Part shown: positions 40,609 to 49,341 of the stretch, in pieces | Layout of the letters: every line of letters begins with the position of its first letter | Numbering within the stretch: the first letter of the stretch is position 1 | Origin: JAIBJN01 sp963838795 | GTDB lineage: Bacteria; Actinomycetota; Thermoleophilia; Gaiellales; Gaiellaceae | DNA: 64,000 nt | Direction: 5' to 3' | Assembly: GCA_963838795.1 (NCBI GenBank) | Contig: CAWISL010000005.1 | Span: 310,001-374,000, forward strand | The notes under the pieces: generated by a model | Seen by the model: the letters and a program-made list of their open reading frames with translations, nothing else | What the model was told of the DNA's origin: nothing | Database searches by the model: none | Made by a program: the position numbers and the translations under genes

Positions 40609-41753
40609 GACTCGAGGGCGGCCAGCGCCCGCTCGACGTCGGAGGAGTCGTTGAAGTGATGGAAGGAGAACCGCACGGCGCCGAGCCGCGGGGAGACGAT
40701 CACGCCTGTGTCCGCAAGCGCCGCCGCGACCTCCGGTCCGTCCCGGCCCGGGAAGCGGGCGATGACGATGCCCGCACGGCGGTCGTCCTCGGCCGGCGTC
40801 AGCACCTCGGCCCCCAGGCGCTCCAGTCCCTCGCGGAGTTCGGCGGCGAGGGCGAGGTCGTGGGCGAGGACGTTCTCGATGCCGAGGTCGAGCAAGTAGT
40901 CGACCGCGGCCGTGAGCGCGGCGCCGGCGGCGTAGGCCGGCGTCGAGTACTCGAGCCGCCGCGCCGCGCGAGCGAGCGGGATCGTCGTCGCGTCGAAGGC
41001 GATCGCGTCCTCGGTCGACTTCCAGCCGACGAACGGCGGATCGAGGCGCTCCCAGAGCTCGGGGCGCAGATAGCAGATGCCCGCTCCGGGCGCCGAGCAG
41101 AGCCATTTGTAGCCCGAGGTGACCAGCACGTCCACTCCGAGCGCAGGCGCGTCGAGCGGCACGACGCCGGCGGACTGCGTCGCGTCGAAGACGATGGTGG
41201 CATCGACCGAGCGCGCCAGCTCCACGAGCCCGGCCGGGTCGAGCCGGTGGCCGGTCGCGTACTGGACGTGGCTGACGCAGATCACCGACGTGTGCGCGTC
41301 GACCGCAGCCGCGATCGTGTCCAGGGAGAAGGCGGAAGGATTCGCGAGCGCGGGCGCGAGGCGCACCTCCGCGCCCGTGTCGCGCGCCACGCGAAGCCAG
41401 GGGTACGTCACGCTGGGGAACTCGACGTCGGCCGAGACGACGTTCTCGCCGACGCCCGGCTTCAGCCACCAGGCGACCTGGCAGAGCGCCTCGGTCGCGT
41501 GCGTGACGACCGCGACGTCGTCGGGGCCCGCGTTCAGGAGCCGAGCCGCCGCAGCGCGCGGGATGTCGCCGACCCGCTTTTCGATCTCGTCGTCGAACCC
41601 GACCGTCCCACGGCCCGCTATCTGGCCGCCGAGCTCCTCGGCCGCATGCTGCACCGGCAACGGCTCGAGCCCGATCGAGCCGGTGTTCAGGTAGACGACC
41701 TCCTCGAGCACGGGGAAGTCGCTTCGCGGAGAGAGGGCGGGGCGGCCGCTCAC
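40593..41753 (-). CDS. class V aminotransferase (cysteine desulfurase/EgtE/isopenicillin epimerase-like fold)
   Basis: PLP enzyme, 386 aa. FPVLEEVVYLNTGSIGLEPLP opens the fold; Asp190 lies in VFDATQSAG, PLP-binding Lys216 in VTSGYKWLCSAPG. HIS-phosphate contacts VTHATEALCQV near residue 84. There is no catalytic Cys loop of true cysteine desulfurases, so I favour a lyase or epimerase-like class V aminotransferase; relatives include EgtE. GTG 41753 overlaps the nitrilase stop (GTGA). Downstream EamA permease may export a product (inference). Confidence 0.88.
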   Translation of the reverse strand: MSGRPALSPRSDFPVLEEVVYLNTGSIGLEPLPVQHAAEELGGQIAGRGTVGFDDEIEKRVGDIPRAAAARLLNAGPDDVAVVTHATEALCQVAWWLKPGVGENVVSADVEFPSVTYPWLRVARDTGAEVRLAPALANPSAFSLDTIAAAVDAHTSVICVSHVQYATGHRLDPAGLVELARSVDATIVFDATQSAGVVPLDAPALGVDVLVTSGYKWLCSAPGAGICYLRPELWERLDPPFVGWKSTEDAIAFDATTIPLARAARRLEYSTPAYAAGAALTAAVDYLLDLGIENVLAHDLALAAELREGLERLGAEVLTPAEDDRRAGIVIARFPGRDGPEVAAALADTGVIVSPRLGAVRFSFHHFNDSSDVERALAALESCLRS

Positions 41754-42673
41754 GCCTCGGGCGGTGCGTTGACCTCGAGGGTGAGGACGTCCGGGCGATG
41801 GTAGTGCCCGGCCGGGTCGAAGCGCTGGCGCTCCTCGTGCAGGCGCGCGGGGTCGAGCTCCGCGTAGAGGATTCCCTCCTCGTCGTAGAGGGGGCCGGCG
41901 AGGTAGGCGCCGTCCGGGCCGAGGATTGCGCTCCCGCCGCGGCCGATCAGGTCGAGCCCGTCGAGCGCCTCGCGCAGCGGAAAGTCGTCCGGGTAGGCCG
42001 CGGCCCGCTGGAAGTGGCAGGGCGCGACCACAAAGGCCCTGGACTCGCGGGCGATGTGGACGAGGGTCGCCTGCCAGGCGTCCGAGTCGTCCGCGGTCGA
42101 CGCCACGTAGATCTCCACCCCGGATTCGTAGAGGGCGAAGCGGGCGAGCGGCATGTAGTTCTCCCAGCAGATGAGCCCGCCGAGCCGGCCGAGCTGCGTC
42201 TCGATCGCGCGAAGGCCGCGCCCGTCTCCCTGTCCCCAGACGAGCCGCTCGTGATTCGTCGGGACGAGCTTCCGGTGGTGGAGCGCGAGGCGACCCTCCG
42301 GGTCGTGGTACAGGAGGGTGTTGTAGAGGGTCCCTGGGCGCTCCGGGTCGAGCTCCGTGACGCCGGTGACGAGCCAGACGCCGTGCTCGCGGGCGATGTC
42401 GCCGAGACGGTCGGCGTCGGGGCCCGGCACCTCGACCGATTCCTGCGCCAGGCGGGCGAAGGCGGCTTTGGCACGCGGGTCGTCCCAGCCGGCCAGATGC
42501 TTGGCCCACGCCGAGGACGGATACGCCGGGAGGTAGGCCTCCGGGAAGACGACGAGCTCCGCTCCCCGGGTGGCGGCCTCCGCCGTGCGCTCGGCCAGGC
42601 GCTCGACCGAAGCCTCCCGATCGAGGACGACGGGCTCGATCTGGGCGCAAGCGACGGTGACGAGTTGGCGCAC
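41750..42673 (-). CDS. nitrilase-family carbon-nitrogen hydrolase
   Basis: Hydrolyses a nitrile or amide. 307 aa. Catalytic triad: Glu45 (VFPEAYLPAYP), Lys135 (HHRKLVPTNHERLVWGQGDG), Cys169 (GGLICWENYMPLAR). The C-W-E-N-Y-M sequence and HERLVWGxGDG match true nitrilases/cyanide-hydratase branch more than amidases. The stop overlaps the aminotransferase start, so the two act in one transcript. Together they would degrade a nitrile-derived amino compound (inference). Start ATG 42673. Confidence 0.92.
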   Translation of the reverse strand: MRQLVTVACAQIEPVVLDREASVERLAERTAEAATRGAELVVFPEAYLPAYPSSAWAKHLAGWDDPRAKAAFARLAQESVEVPGPDADRLGDIAREHGVWLVTGVTELDPERPGTLYNTLLYHDPEGRLALHHRKLVPTNHERLVWGQGDGRGLRAIETQLGRLGGLICWENYMPLARFALYESGVEIYVASTADDSDAWQATLVHIARESRAFVVAPCHFQRAAAYPDDFPLREALDGLDLIGRGGSAILGPDGAYLAGPLYDEEGILYAELDPARLHEERQRFDPAGHYHRPDVLTLEVNAPPEA

Positions 42674-42762
42674 GAGGAGGTTCTACCGAAAAAAGCTGCT
42701 CTTTGCGGAGAGTTGCTCGACCGGGCGCTTGACGGGCTGTCGGGGCCGCGGCTAGGGTGGCG

Positions 42763-42844
42763 CTTGCCAGATCCGGTAAGCCCTCGGGCTCGCCGGATTT
42801 GGCGCTTTAACGAGACGGTTGTCCGTCCGACGGCATCCCTACTG
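42763..42844. other. intergenic region with three stacked hairpins upstream of rmuC
   Basis: The 182 bases between nitrilase and rmuC contain GCCAGATCCGG ... CCGGATTTGGC (10 of 11 pairs, with an inner AGCCC/GGGCT hairpin), then GACGG-TTGT-CCGTC, then CCGACG ... CGTCGG. Could be a structured leader, a divergent regulatory site or a small RNA. No riboswitch class recognised. Confidence 0.4.
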
Positions 42845-42855
42845 TTCGTCGGCCC

Positions 42856-43959
42856 ATGATCGGGACCGTCGTCATCCTCTTGGTCGCAGCCGCCGCCGCG
42901 GTCGGCGCCGTCTGGCTCGTGCGCGTCCTCCGCGCAGACTTCGCGCGCCACCGTGACGAGAGCTCCGAGCAGCTCGCGGGGCGGAACACCGAGATCGACC
43001 GTCGGCTCGCGGGCATGACCGAGACCATGGATCGCCGCTTCGGCGAGCTCGACACGAAGGTCGACCGCCGCCTCGGCGAGATGGACGTCAAGGTCGACAG
43101 GCGGCTGGCGGGGATGACGGAGACGTCGACGAAGATCCATGAGCGCCTCGGGAAGGTGGACGAGGCGACCGCGCAGATGAACGAGCGCGCGAAGGACTTT
43201 CAGCGCTTCGAGCAGATGCTGCGTCCGCCGAAGGCCCGCGGCGGCGTGGGCGAGCTGCTGCTGAAGCAGCTCCTCGCCGACGTCCTACCCGCGGACAAGT
43301 TCGCGCTGCAGCACGGCTTCCGAAGCGGCGAGCGCGTGGATGCGGTCATCCGGCTCGACGGCGCGCTCATCCCGATCGACGCCAAGTTTCCGCTCGACAA
43401 CTTCCAGCGCGTGGTCGACGCCGAGGACGAGCAGGCGCGCGAGCTCCACGCGAGGGCCTTCGCCCGCGACGTAAAGGGCCACATCGACGCGATCGCCGAT
43501 AAGTACATCCGTCCCGAGGAAGGAACGTATGAGTTCGCGTTCATGTACCTGCCCGCAGAAGGCGTCTACTACGAGCTGGTCTGCAACCGGATCGGAGGTG
43601 ACGCGAACCCTGTCGACCACGCGCAGAAGCGGAAGGTGTTCCCCGTGTCCCCCAACACCTTCTCCACCTATCTGCTCACGCTCGCCCAGGGCTTCAAGGG
43701 CCTGCAGATCGAAGAGCACGCGCGCGAGGTGATGGCGTACGTCGCCGACCTGAACCGCGACTTCGCCCGCTTCAAGGGCGACTTCGAGCTGCTCGGCAAG
43801 CACCTGGGCAACGCCCAGACGAAGTACGGTGACTCGGAGAAGCGTCTTTCGCGCTTCGAGACGAAGCTCGAACGCGCCGCCGAGTCCGGGCCGGTCGAAC
43901 GCGAGTCGGTCGAGCCAGGCGAGCTCGCGGAGCTCCCGCGCGCAGCCGACGCCGCGTAG
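42856..43959 (+). CDS. rmuC: DNA recombination protein RmuC
   Basis: 367 aa. An N-terminal membrane helix (IGTVVILLVAAAAAVGAVWLV), a long coiled coil with heptad repeats of Glu/Arg/Asp and repeated RRLxGMTETxDRR units, then the RmuC nuclease-like domain (RGGVGELLLKQLLADVLPADKFALQ; LIPIDAKFPLDNFQRVV; FMYLPAEGVYYELVCN). Proposed to limit inversion of small repeats. ATG 42856 follows TACTGT by 10 nt with no Shine-Dalgarno. Downstream 49 bases to the sensor kinase. Confidence 0.93.
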   Translation: MIGTVVILLVAAAAAVGAVWLVRVLRADFARHRDESSEQLAGRNTEIDRRLAGMTETMDRRFGELDTKVDRRLGEMDVKVDRRLAGMTETSTKIHERLGKVDEATAQMNERAKDFQRFEQMLRPPKARGGVGELLLKQLLADVLPADKFALQHGFRSGERVDAVIRLDGALIPIDAKFPLDNFQRVVDAEDEQARELHARAFARDVKGHIDAIADKYIRPEEGTYEFAFMYLPAEGVYYELVCNRIGGDANPVDHAQKRKVFPVSPNTFSTYLLTLAQGFKGLQIEEHAREVMAYVADLNRDFARFKGDFELLGKHLGNAQTKYGDSEKRLSRFETKLERAAESGPVERESVEPGELAELPRAADAA

Positions 43960-44008
43960 CTCCGCGCTCTTTTCGACTCGGCTCCTATACTCGCAGGAGG
44001 GACGATCC

Positions 44009-45913
44009 GTGGAGTTCAGTTGGTTCTTCCTCTGGCTCGGCGTGGCATTGCTGGGCCTTGGCCTGCTCCTGCTACGGACCTGGTGGCGCGAGCGGCGCTT
44101 CCCGGGCGCGGCGCTGACGCTTTCGGCCGGCCTGCTCCTCGTCGCCTCGTCGGTGCAGGAGCTCTTCATCTTCGGCATGGGCGTGACCGGCCGCTGGGAG
44201 GTCGACTCCACGCCGTTCGTCGCGCTCTCGATCCTCGCCGCAGCGCTCGCCACCGCGGTCTGGGTCGCCCTCGCCACGCGCCGCGGCCGCGAGAGCCTGC
44301 GCCGGGGGGCATCACGGCCTCGGCGCATCCAGGAGCTCGAGATCCTCGGCGCCATCGCACGCGTGAGCTCCCGCGCGGGCCCCGTCGAGCAGGTCGGCGG
44401 CGACATCCTCGAGACGGCCGCCCCCGCCGTCGGGGCCGAAGCCGCGGTCCTGCTCCTCTACGACTCCAATCGCCGCGTCCTGAAGGCGGAGGCGGCGAGC
44501 GGAATCCCCGAGGAGCTGTGGAGGCCCTTCGAGATCGAGGTCTCGGATGCCTTCAACCAGGTCTTCCTGGCCCAGGGAAGACCGCTGGTGGTGGACGACG
44601 TCTCAGGCGAGCGGCGCCTGAAGATGCAGCTCGCCCGGGCTCTCGGCGCTCGCAGCGCGCTCGTCGTGCCGATCCGCTACGAGGGCCGTTCGGTCGGGAC
44701 CCTGAGCTTCTACGCCATCACCGCCCCGCGCCGGTTCGACGGCGTCGCGGTCGCGGTCGCCGAGCTGATCGCCAACGAAGCCGGCGACGTCCTCGCGCGC
44801 ACCCGGCTGCAGGAGGAGGTGCAGGAGGAGCGGGAGCGCGCCGCGCGCGTCCTGGCCCACATCGGCGACGGGGTCTTCCTCGTCGACGGCGCCGGCATCA
44901 TCCGCCTCTGGAACCCCGCCCTCGCGGCCGTAACTGGGCTCGCGGCCGGGGACACCCTCGGCCGCACGCCGCACGAGGTGCTTCCGGGCTGGGCGGCGAT
45001 CGAGCCGCTGGTGCCGGTCGCGAGCGCTCCCGCCTACGCGGCCAAGCACGCCGAGACGCTGCCGCTCGAGCTCGGCGACCGAGAGCTCTGGATCTCGATC
45101 TCGGCCGTCCAGTTCCCGGACGGAACCGTCTACGCGCTGCGCGATCTCACCGAGGAGCGCGGCATCGAGCGGCTCAAAAGCGAGTTCGTGGCCACGGTCT
45201 CGCACGAGCTTCGAACGCCGCTCGCGGCCGTCTACGGCGCCGCGATGACGCTTCGCCGCCAGGACGTCGAGCTCGACGACGACCATCGCCGCCGCCTCCT
45301 GGCCGTGATCGCCGGCGAGTCCGACCGCCTCGCGCGGATCGTCGAGCAGGTGCTGGCCGCCAGCCGGCTCGACTCCGGGACCTTCGTCTTCGCGGTCGAG
45401 CATTGCGAGCCGGGCCCGTTAGCGCTGCAAGTGGTAGAGGCGGCCCGGACCCATGCCCCCAACGGCGTCCAGATCGAGCTCGCGCCGGGCGGCGACCTTC
45501 CGGCCGTCGCCTGCGACCCCGACATGCTGCGGCAGGTGCTCGCCAACCTCGTCGAGAACGCGGCCAAGTACTCATCGGAAGGCGGCAGCGTGCACGTCTC
45601 GCTCGGCCGGCACGAGGGCCGCGTGCTGTTCGCGGTGCGTGACGAGGGGCTCGGCATTCCGCTCCGCGAGCAAGAGCGGATCTTCGAGAAGTTCTTCCGC
45701 CTCGACCCCAACCTCACGCGCGGGGTCGGCGGAACCGGCCTCGGCCTCTATATCTGCCGGGAGCTCGTTCGTCGGATGGGCGGCAGGATCTGGGTAGCCT
45801 CGCGTGAAGGCGAGGGGTCGACGTTCTTCTTCGAGCTACCCGTGGCCGAGTCCGGCCGCCGGCCCGCGGACGCACGACCGGAGCCCGCTCCGGCCCAGGC
45901 CCGCGCGCGCTAG
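44009..45913 (+). CDS. orphan sensor histidine kinase (TM-GAF-PAS-HisKA-HATPase)
   Basis: 634 aa. Three N-terminal membrane helices (FFLWLGVALLGLGLLLL; GAALTLSAGLLLVASSVQEL; ALSILAAALATAVWVAL), a GAF domain about residues 110-260 (LVVDDVSGERRLKMQ; LVVPIRYEGRSVGTL), PAS about 285-390 (ARVLAHIGDGVFLVDGAG), HisKA with phospho-acceptor FVATVSHELRTPLAAV, and the ATPase (NLVENAAKYSSEGG; DEGLGIP; GVGGTGLGLYICRELV). All boxes intact. AGGAGG lies 7 nt before GTG 44009. No response regulator is adjacent. Confidence 0.93.
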   Translation: MEFSWFFLWLGVALLGLGLLLLRTWWRERRFPGAALTLSAGLLLVASSVQELFIFGMGVTGRWEVDSTPFVALSILAAALATAVWVALATRRGRESLRRGASRPRRIQELEILGAIARVSSRAGPVEQVGGDILETAAPAVGAEAAVLLLYDSNRRVLKAEAASGIPEELWRPFEIEVSDAFNQVFLAQGRPLVVDDVSGERRLKMQLARALGARSALVVPIRYEGRSVGTLSFYAITAPRRFDGVAVAVAELIANEAGDVLARTRLQEEVQEERERAARVLAHIGDGVFLVDGAGIIRLWNPALAAVTGLAAGDTLGRTPHEVLPGWAAIEPLVPVASAPAYAAKHAETLPLELGDRELWISISAVQFPDGTVYALRDLTEERGIERLKSEFVATVSHELRTPLAAVYGAAMTLRRQDVELDDDHRRRLLAVIAGESDRLARIVEQVLAASRLDSGTFVFAVEHCEPGPLALQVVEAARTHAPNGVQIELAPGGDLPAVACDPDMLRQVLANLVENAAKYSSEGGSVHVSLGRHEGRVLFAVRDEGLGIPLREQERIFEKFFRLDPNLTRGVGGTGLGLYICRELVRRMGGRIWVASREGEGSTFFFELPVAESGRRPADARPEPAPAQARAR

Positions 45914-45921
45914 ACCAGCGC

Positions 45922-47064
45922 TCAGTAGCGGAGCAGCGCCCCGACGCCGCCGTCGACGTCGAGGTCCTCGCGGTGGCGCACCGCCCAGACCCGCCCACCG
46001 TGGGCGAGGGTCTGGTGGACCGCGAGATCGAGCCCATCATCGGACTCGTCGAGCTGGGTTCCGTCCAGCGGGCACTTCGACCCCGTGACTGAGAGCCGGC
46101 CGCAGGCAGGGCAGCGCTTCGCCAGGTGGTTCGCCCCGTCCCGAAAGAGCAGGAGCTCGATCCGGGCGTCGGAGGCAGCCTCGAGCGTTGCCTGCCAGCC
46201 CGAGGAGGCTCGTCCGTTCCGGCCGAGCTCCTCGCTCCAGCGATCGACGACCTCCGTCTCCTTCGCCGCCTGCCACCGCTCCAGCACCGGGGCCGCTACC
46301 GCGAGCAGCTCAGGAGGCTGAGCGTGGGACTCGGCGTGCGCGACCCCCGCGATCATGGAGCGCGCCTCCCGGGAGAGCAGGCCTTCGAGCTCACCCCAGG
46401 TCTCCTCGTTCGTCACCACCACTACCTGCGGCTTGCGGAACCGGCGCACGAAGCGGTCGAGCTCCTCCGCCACGCGCTTGAGGTGCTCGTGGACGAGCTC
46501 GTCCGCGTGGCGCTGCAGGCGGGCCTGCGCCCAGCCACCCCGGTCATGGCGCCTGGGTTGCTCCTCGAAGTGATCGGCGAGATCTTCCAATCGGCCAGCC
46601 CGCAGGCGGTAGAAGCGCCCCTGCTCGCGGCTGACGACCAGGACGAGGGCCCCCTCGCCCCTGCCCACGAGCGGGACGAGCGGAGCCAGGTACAGCAGCT
46701 GCCCGACCTTGATGCCGTCCGGCACGACCTCGGTGAGCGGCAGGGGGCGCCAGACATTGTCGAGCCCTGCGCAGAAGATGGCGAGGCCGTGGGCGCCGTT
46801 TCGCTCGAACTCAGCCTCGAAGTAGCGGCGAATCCGCTCGAGATCGTCCCGAAGCGCCAGGCGCTGCTGATGCGTGAGCTCGCGGGCACGCTCGTCCTTC
46901 TCTCTCGCTGCGCCGTCGAGCAGCGAGTTCAGCCGCGTCTGGGCATCGCCGGCAGTGGGAACCAGGCTCGGGTCGAGATCGAGGTAGACGCTGATCGCGA
47001 ACCCGTTCTCGGCCTCGAAGCCGGCGAGGTCACGAAGCTCGTCCCAGGTGACGGTTCGTGCGAT
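45922..47064 (-). CDS. Vms1/eRF1-like bacterial release-factor-fold protein (baeRF type), unusual start
   Basis: About 380 aa related to the archaeo-eukaryotic release factor family found in bacteria and to Vms1/ANKZF1, which cleave peptidyl-tRNA on stalled ribosomes. N-terminal VTWDELRDLAGFEAENGFAI and SVYLDLDPSLVPTAGDA, middle KPQVVVVTNEETWGEL, ending in an eRF1 domain 3-like part with a zinc ribbon (RCPACGRL; SKCPLDGTQLD). From the upstream TAG to GTG 46725 no ATG, GTG or TTG is in frame, although the reading is clearly coding. An ATC at 47064, 6 nt after AGGGGG, matches the family N-terminus and is the best start. Confidence 0.78.
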   Translation of the reverse strand: MARTVTWDELRDLAGFEAENGFAISVYLDLDPSLVPTAGDAQTRLNSLLDGAAREKDERARELTHQQRLALRDDLERIRRYFEAEFERNGAHGLAIFCAGLDNVWRPLPLTEVVPDGIKVGQLLYLAPLVPLVGRGEGALVLVVSREQGRFYRLRAGRLEDLADHFEEQPRRHDRGGWAQARLQRHADELVHEHLKRVAEELDRFVRRFRKPQVVVVTNEETWGELEGLLSREARSMIAGVAHAESHAQPPELLAVAAPVLERWQAAKETEVVDRWSEELGRNGRASSGWQATLEAASDARIELLLFRDGANHLAKRCPACGRLSVTGSKCPLDGTQLDESDDGLDLAVHQTLAHGGRVWAVRHREDLDVDGGVGALLRY

Positions 47065-47175
47065 CTGGTTCCCCCTGGAGGGTGTGTACGTTTCCGTGCG
47101 AGCCAGAAGCTACACAATGGAACACGATCCCGACGGCCCTCGTTTAACAGATCGTAAGGAAGGAATTCGACAGAG

Positions 47176-48156
47176 GTGAAGCGAGTGAACTCGAGCGACG
47201 TGCGCGAAGTCATTGTGATCGGCGGGGCCGCGGCGGGATACACCGCCGCTCTCTATGCCGCCCGAGCGAACATGAACCCCCTGGTGATCGAGGGCGTCAG
47301 CTGGGGCGGCCAGCTGATGATCACGAGCGACGTGGAGAACTACCCGGGCTACCCCGCCGGTGTCCTCGGGCCGGAGATGATGCAGGACTTCCGCAAGCAA
47401 GCCGAGCGCTTCGGCGCCGAGTTCGTCACCGACGACGTGACGAAGGTGGACTTCTCCGAGCGGCCGTTCCGCGTCTGGGTCGGCGACGACGAGTTCCGGG
47501 CGGAGACCGTGATCGTGGCGACGGGCGCGAACGCCCGCCAGCTCGGGCTCCCGTCCGAGCGCTCGCTCCAGGGCCGTGGGGTCTCCTACTGCGCGGTCTG
47601 TGACGCTGCGTTCTTCCGCGACCGGGACATCGTGGTCGTCGGCGGCGGCGACTCCGCGATGGAGGAGGCGACCTTCCTGGCCAAGTTCGCGTCGAAGGTG
47701 ACGCTCGTCCACCGGCGCGACCTCTTTCGGGCCTCGCCCATCATGGTCGACCGCGCCCGCGCGACCGACAAAATCGAGTTCGTCCTCGACTCCGTGGTCG
47801 ACGAGGTCCTGGGCGACGGCGTCGTGACCGGCGTGGTCGTTCGCAATCTGAAGACGGACGAGCGCACCGAGATCCCGGCGGAGGGGCTCTTCGTCGCCAT
47901 CGGCCACGACCCGACGACCGAGCTCTTCAAGGGACAGCTCGACATGGATCCCGACACCGGCTACCTGCGCACGAAGGGCAAGACGACGGAGACGAACATC
48001 CCCGGAGTCTTCGCGGCCGGAGACGTCCAGGACGACGTCTACCGCCAGGCCGTGACCGCGGCAGGCTCGGGCTGCATGGCGGCGCTCGACGCCGAACGCT
48101 GGCTGGCGGCCGAGAACGACCGACTCGCCGATGCCCTGGCTGCGCCGCGAACCTAG
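47176..48156 (+). CDS. trxB: thioredoxin-disulfide reductase
   Basis: FAD enzyme that reduces thioredoxin with NADPH. 326 aa. FAD motif VIVIGGAAAGYTAALYAARA (Ala at the third glycine), NYPGYP, redox CAVCD with Cys139 and Cys142, NADPH motif VVVGGGDSAMEEA, then HRRDLFRASP and the C-terminal FAD motif GVFAAGDVQDD. Full length. Start GTG 47176, preceded by AAGGAAGG. Divergent from the baeRF gene across 111 bases. Confidence 0.94.
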   Translation: MKRVNSSDVREVIVIGGAAAGYTAALYAARANMNPLVIEGVSWGGQLMITSDVENYPGYPAGVLGPEMMQDFRKQAERFGAEFVTDDVTKVDFSERPFRVWVGDDEFRAETVIVATGANARQLGLPSERSLQGRGVSYCAVCDAAFFRDRDIVVVGGGDSAMEEATFLAKFASKVTLVHRRDLFRASPIMVDRARATDKIEFVLDSVVDEVLGDGVVTGVVVRNLKTDERTEIPAEGLFVAIGHDPTTELFKGQLDMDPDTGYLRTKGKTTETNIPGVFAAGDVQDDVYRQAVTAAGSGCMAALDAERWLAAENDRLADALAAPRT

Positions 48157-48178
48157 GCTCACCAGCTAGCTTTCCTCC

Positions 48179-48622
48179 GTGCCGTACTTCATCTGCCCGA
48201 ACTGCCGGCGCCGCTCGGTTGACGACGACGGGCGCGAGGGCCTCACGGGCAGGCCAGTCGCCTGCGCGAGCTGCGGCTTCGGCTTCCTCTTCGAGATCAT
48301 GGACGACTATTACCCCGCGCCCGGCACCGGCTTCGTCGTCTGCAACAGCGAGGGCCGGATCATCGCCACGGGCCAGGGTTTCTTCGAGCTGACGGGCTAC
48401 CGCGAGGGTGACCTGCTCGGCCACGAGGTGATGCAGGCGCTCTTCGAGCCGGAGGGCAACGGCCCCACGCCCGCAGCGCTCTCCCTCGAGTACGGCGTCC
48501 GCCGCTTCGACCAGCGCCTGACGCTTCGGACTCGCGCAGGCGTGAAGAAGGTCGTGCGCGCCGACTTCTTCCCGGCTTACGACGAGGACGGCGGGCTCCT
48601 CGTCGCCGTCGCGCCGCGCTAG
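48179..48622 (+). CDS. PAS-domain protein with N-terminal zinc ribbon
   Basis: 147 aa. Two CxxC pairs at the N-terminus (YFICPNCRRR; VACASCGFGF) form a probable zinc ribbon, followed by a PAS domain (GFVVCNSEGRIIATGQGFFELTGYREGDLLGHEV) that ends DGGLLVAVAP. No kinase or output domain. May serve as a sensory adaptor. GTG 48179, 23 bases after trxB; a redox link is tempting but unproven. Confidence 0.8.
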   Translation: MPYFICPNCRRRSVDDDGREGLTGRPVACASCGFGFLFEIMDDYYPAPGTGFVVCNSEGRIIATGQGFFELTGYREGDLLGHEVMQALFEPEGNGPTPAALSLEYGVRRFDQRLTLRTRAGVKKVVRADFFPAYDEDGGLLVAVAPR

Positions 48623-48635
48623 AGTCGTGGCCTGA

Positions 48636-49316
48636 CTAGACGCGGCTCGACGGGCACAGGTCGCTGAGAACGCACTCCTCGCAGCGCGGCCGCCGTGCGT
48701 CGCAGACGCGGCGGCCGTGCCAGATCAGGAGATGCGGGAAGCGCGCCCAGTCCTCGCGCGGGACGAGGCGCATCAGGTTGCGCTCGATCTTCACCGGGTC
48801 GCTCTGCTTCGTGAGCCCGAGCCGCTGCGAAAGGCGGCGGACGTGCGTGTCGACGACGATGCCCTGCGTCGCGCCCCGCTCCGCCGCGACGACATTCGCG
48901 GTCTTCCGGCCGACGCCCGGGAGCCGGACGAGCTCGTCCAGGCGCTCCGGCACCTCGCCGTCATGCTCCGCGAGCAGCATCCGCATCGTGCCGCGGAGGT
49001 TCTTCGCCTTCTGGCGGAAGGTGCCCGTCGGGCGAATGTCCGCCTCGAGCTCCTCGAGCCGAACGGCGAGGTAGTCCTGGGGACGGCGGTACTTGCGGAA
49101 GAGCCTCTCGGTCACCCGGTTCACCGTCACGTCCGTGGTCTGCGCCGAGAGCATCACGGAGACGAGAAGCTCGACGGGGTCGCGGAACCTGAGCGCGATC
49201 ACGGCGTCCGGGTGGGCCTCCGCGAGGCGGCGGATGATCTCGCGAATTCGCTCCCGCTTCGGAGCGACCCGCCGACGCGCCTCCCGGACGTAGCTACGCG
49301 GTGCCGAGATCGCCAT
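48636..49316 (-). CDS. nth: endonuclease III
   Basis: DNA glycosylase/AP lyase for oxidised pyrimidines. 226 aa. Helix-hairpin-helix with catalytic Lys in LVRLPGVGRKTANVV, catalytic Asp in VVDTHVRRLSQRL, and a C-terminal iron-sulfur cluster CDARRPRCEECVLSDLC (C-x6/7-C-x2-C-x5-C). LSAQTTDVTVNRVT contacts the lesion. ATG 49316. Divergent from the small membrane protein gene. Confidence 0.95.
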   Translation of the reverse strand: MAISAPRSYVREARRRVAPKRERIREIIRRLAEAHPDAVIALRFRDPVELLVSVMLSAQTTDVTVNRVTERLFRKYRRPQDYLAVRLEELEADIRPTGTFRQKAKNLRGTMRMLLAEHDGEVPERLDELVRLPGVGRKTANVVAAERGATQGIVVDTHVRRLSQRLGLTKQSDPVKIERNLMRLVPREDWARFPHLLIWHGRRVCDARRPRCEECVLSDLCPSSRV

Positions 49317-49329
49317 CCGAGGCCGGTTG

Positions 49330-49335
49330 TAGGTT
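49330..49335 (+). promoter_or_regulatory. predicted -10 element (TAGGTT), leaderless promoter for 49342
   Basis: TAGGTT, then 6 nt, then GTG 49342. No Shine-Dalgarno sequence. Confidence 0.4.
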
Positions 49336-49341
49336 GGCTGG

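Noticed and set aside
40593..41753. cysteine desulfurase (sufS/iscS)
   Set aside because: The class V fold is clear, but the catalytic cysteine loop is missing and the neighbours are nitrilase and EamA, not Fe-S genes.
42674..42855. known riboswitch upstream of rmuC
   Set aside because: Hairpins do not match the conserved cores of c-di-GMP, c-di-AMP, cobalamin or SAM classes that I know.
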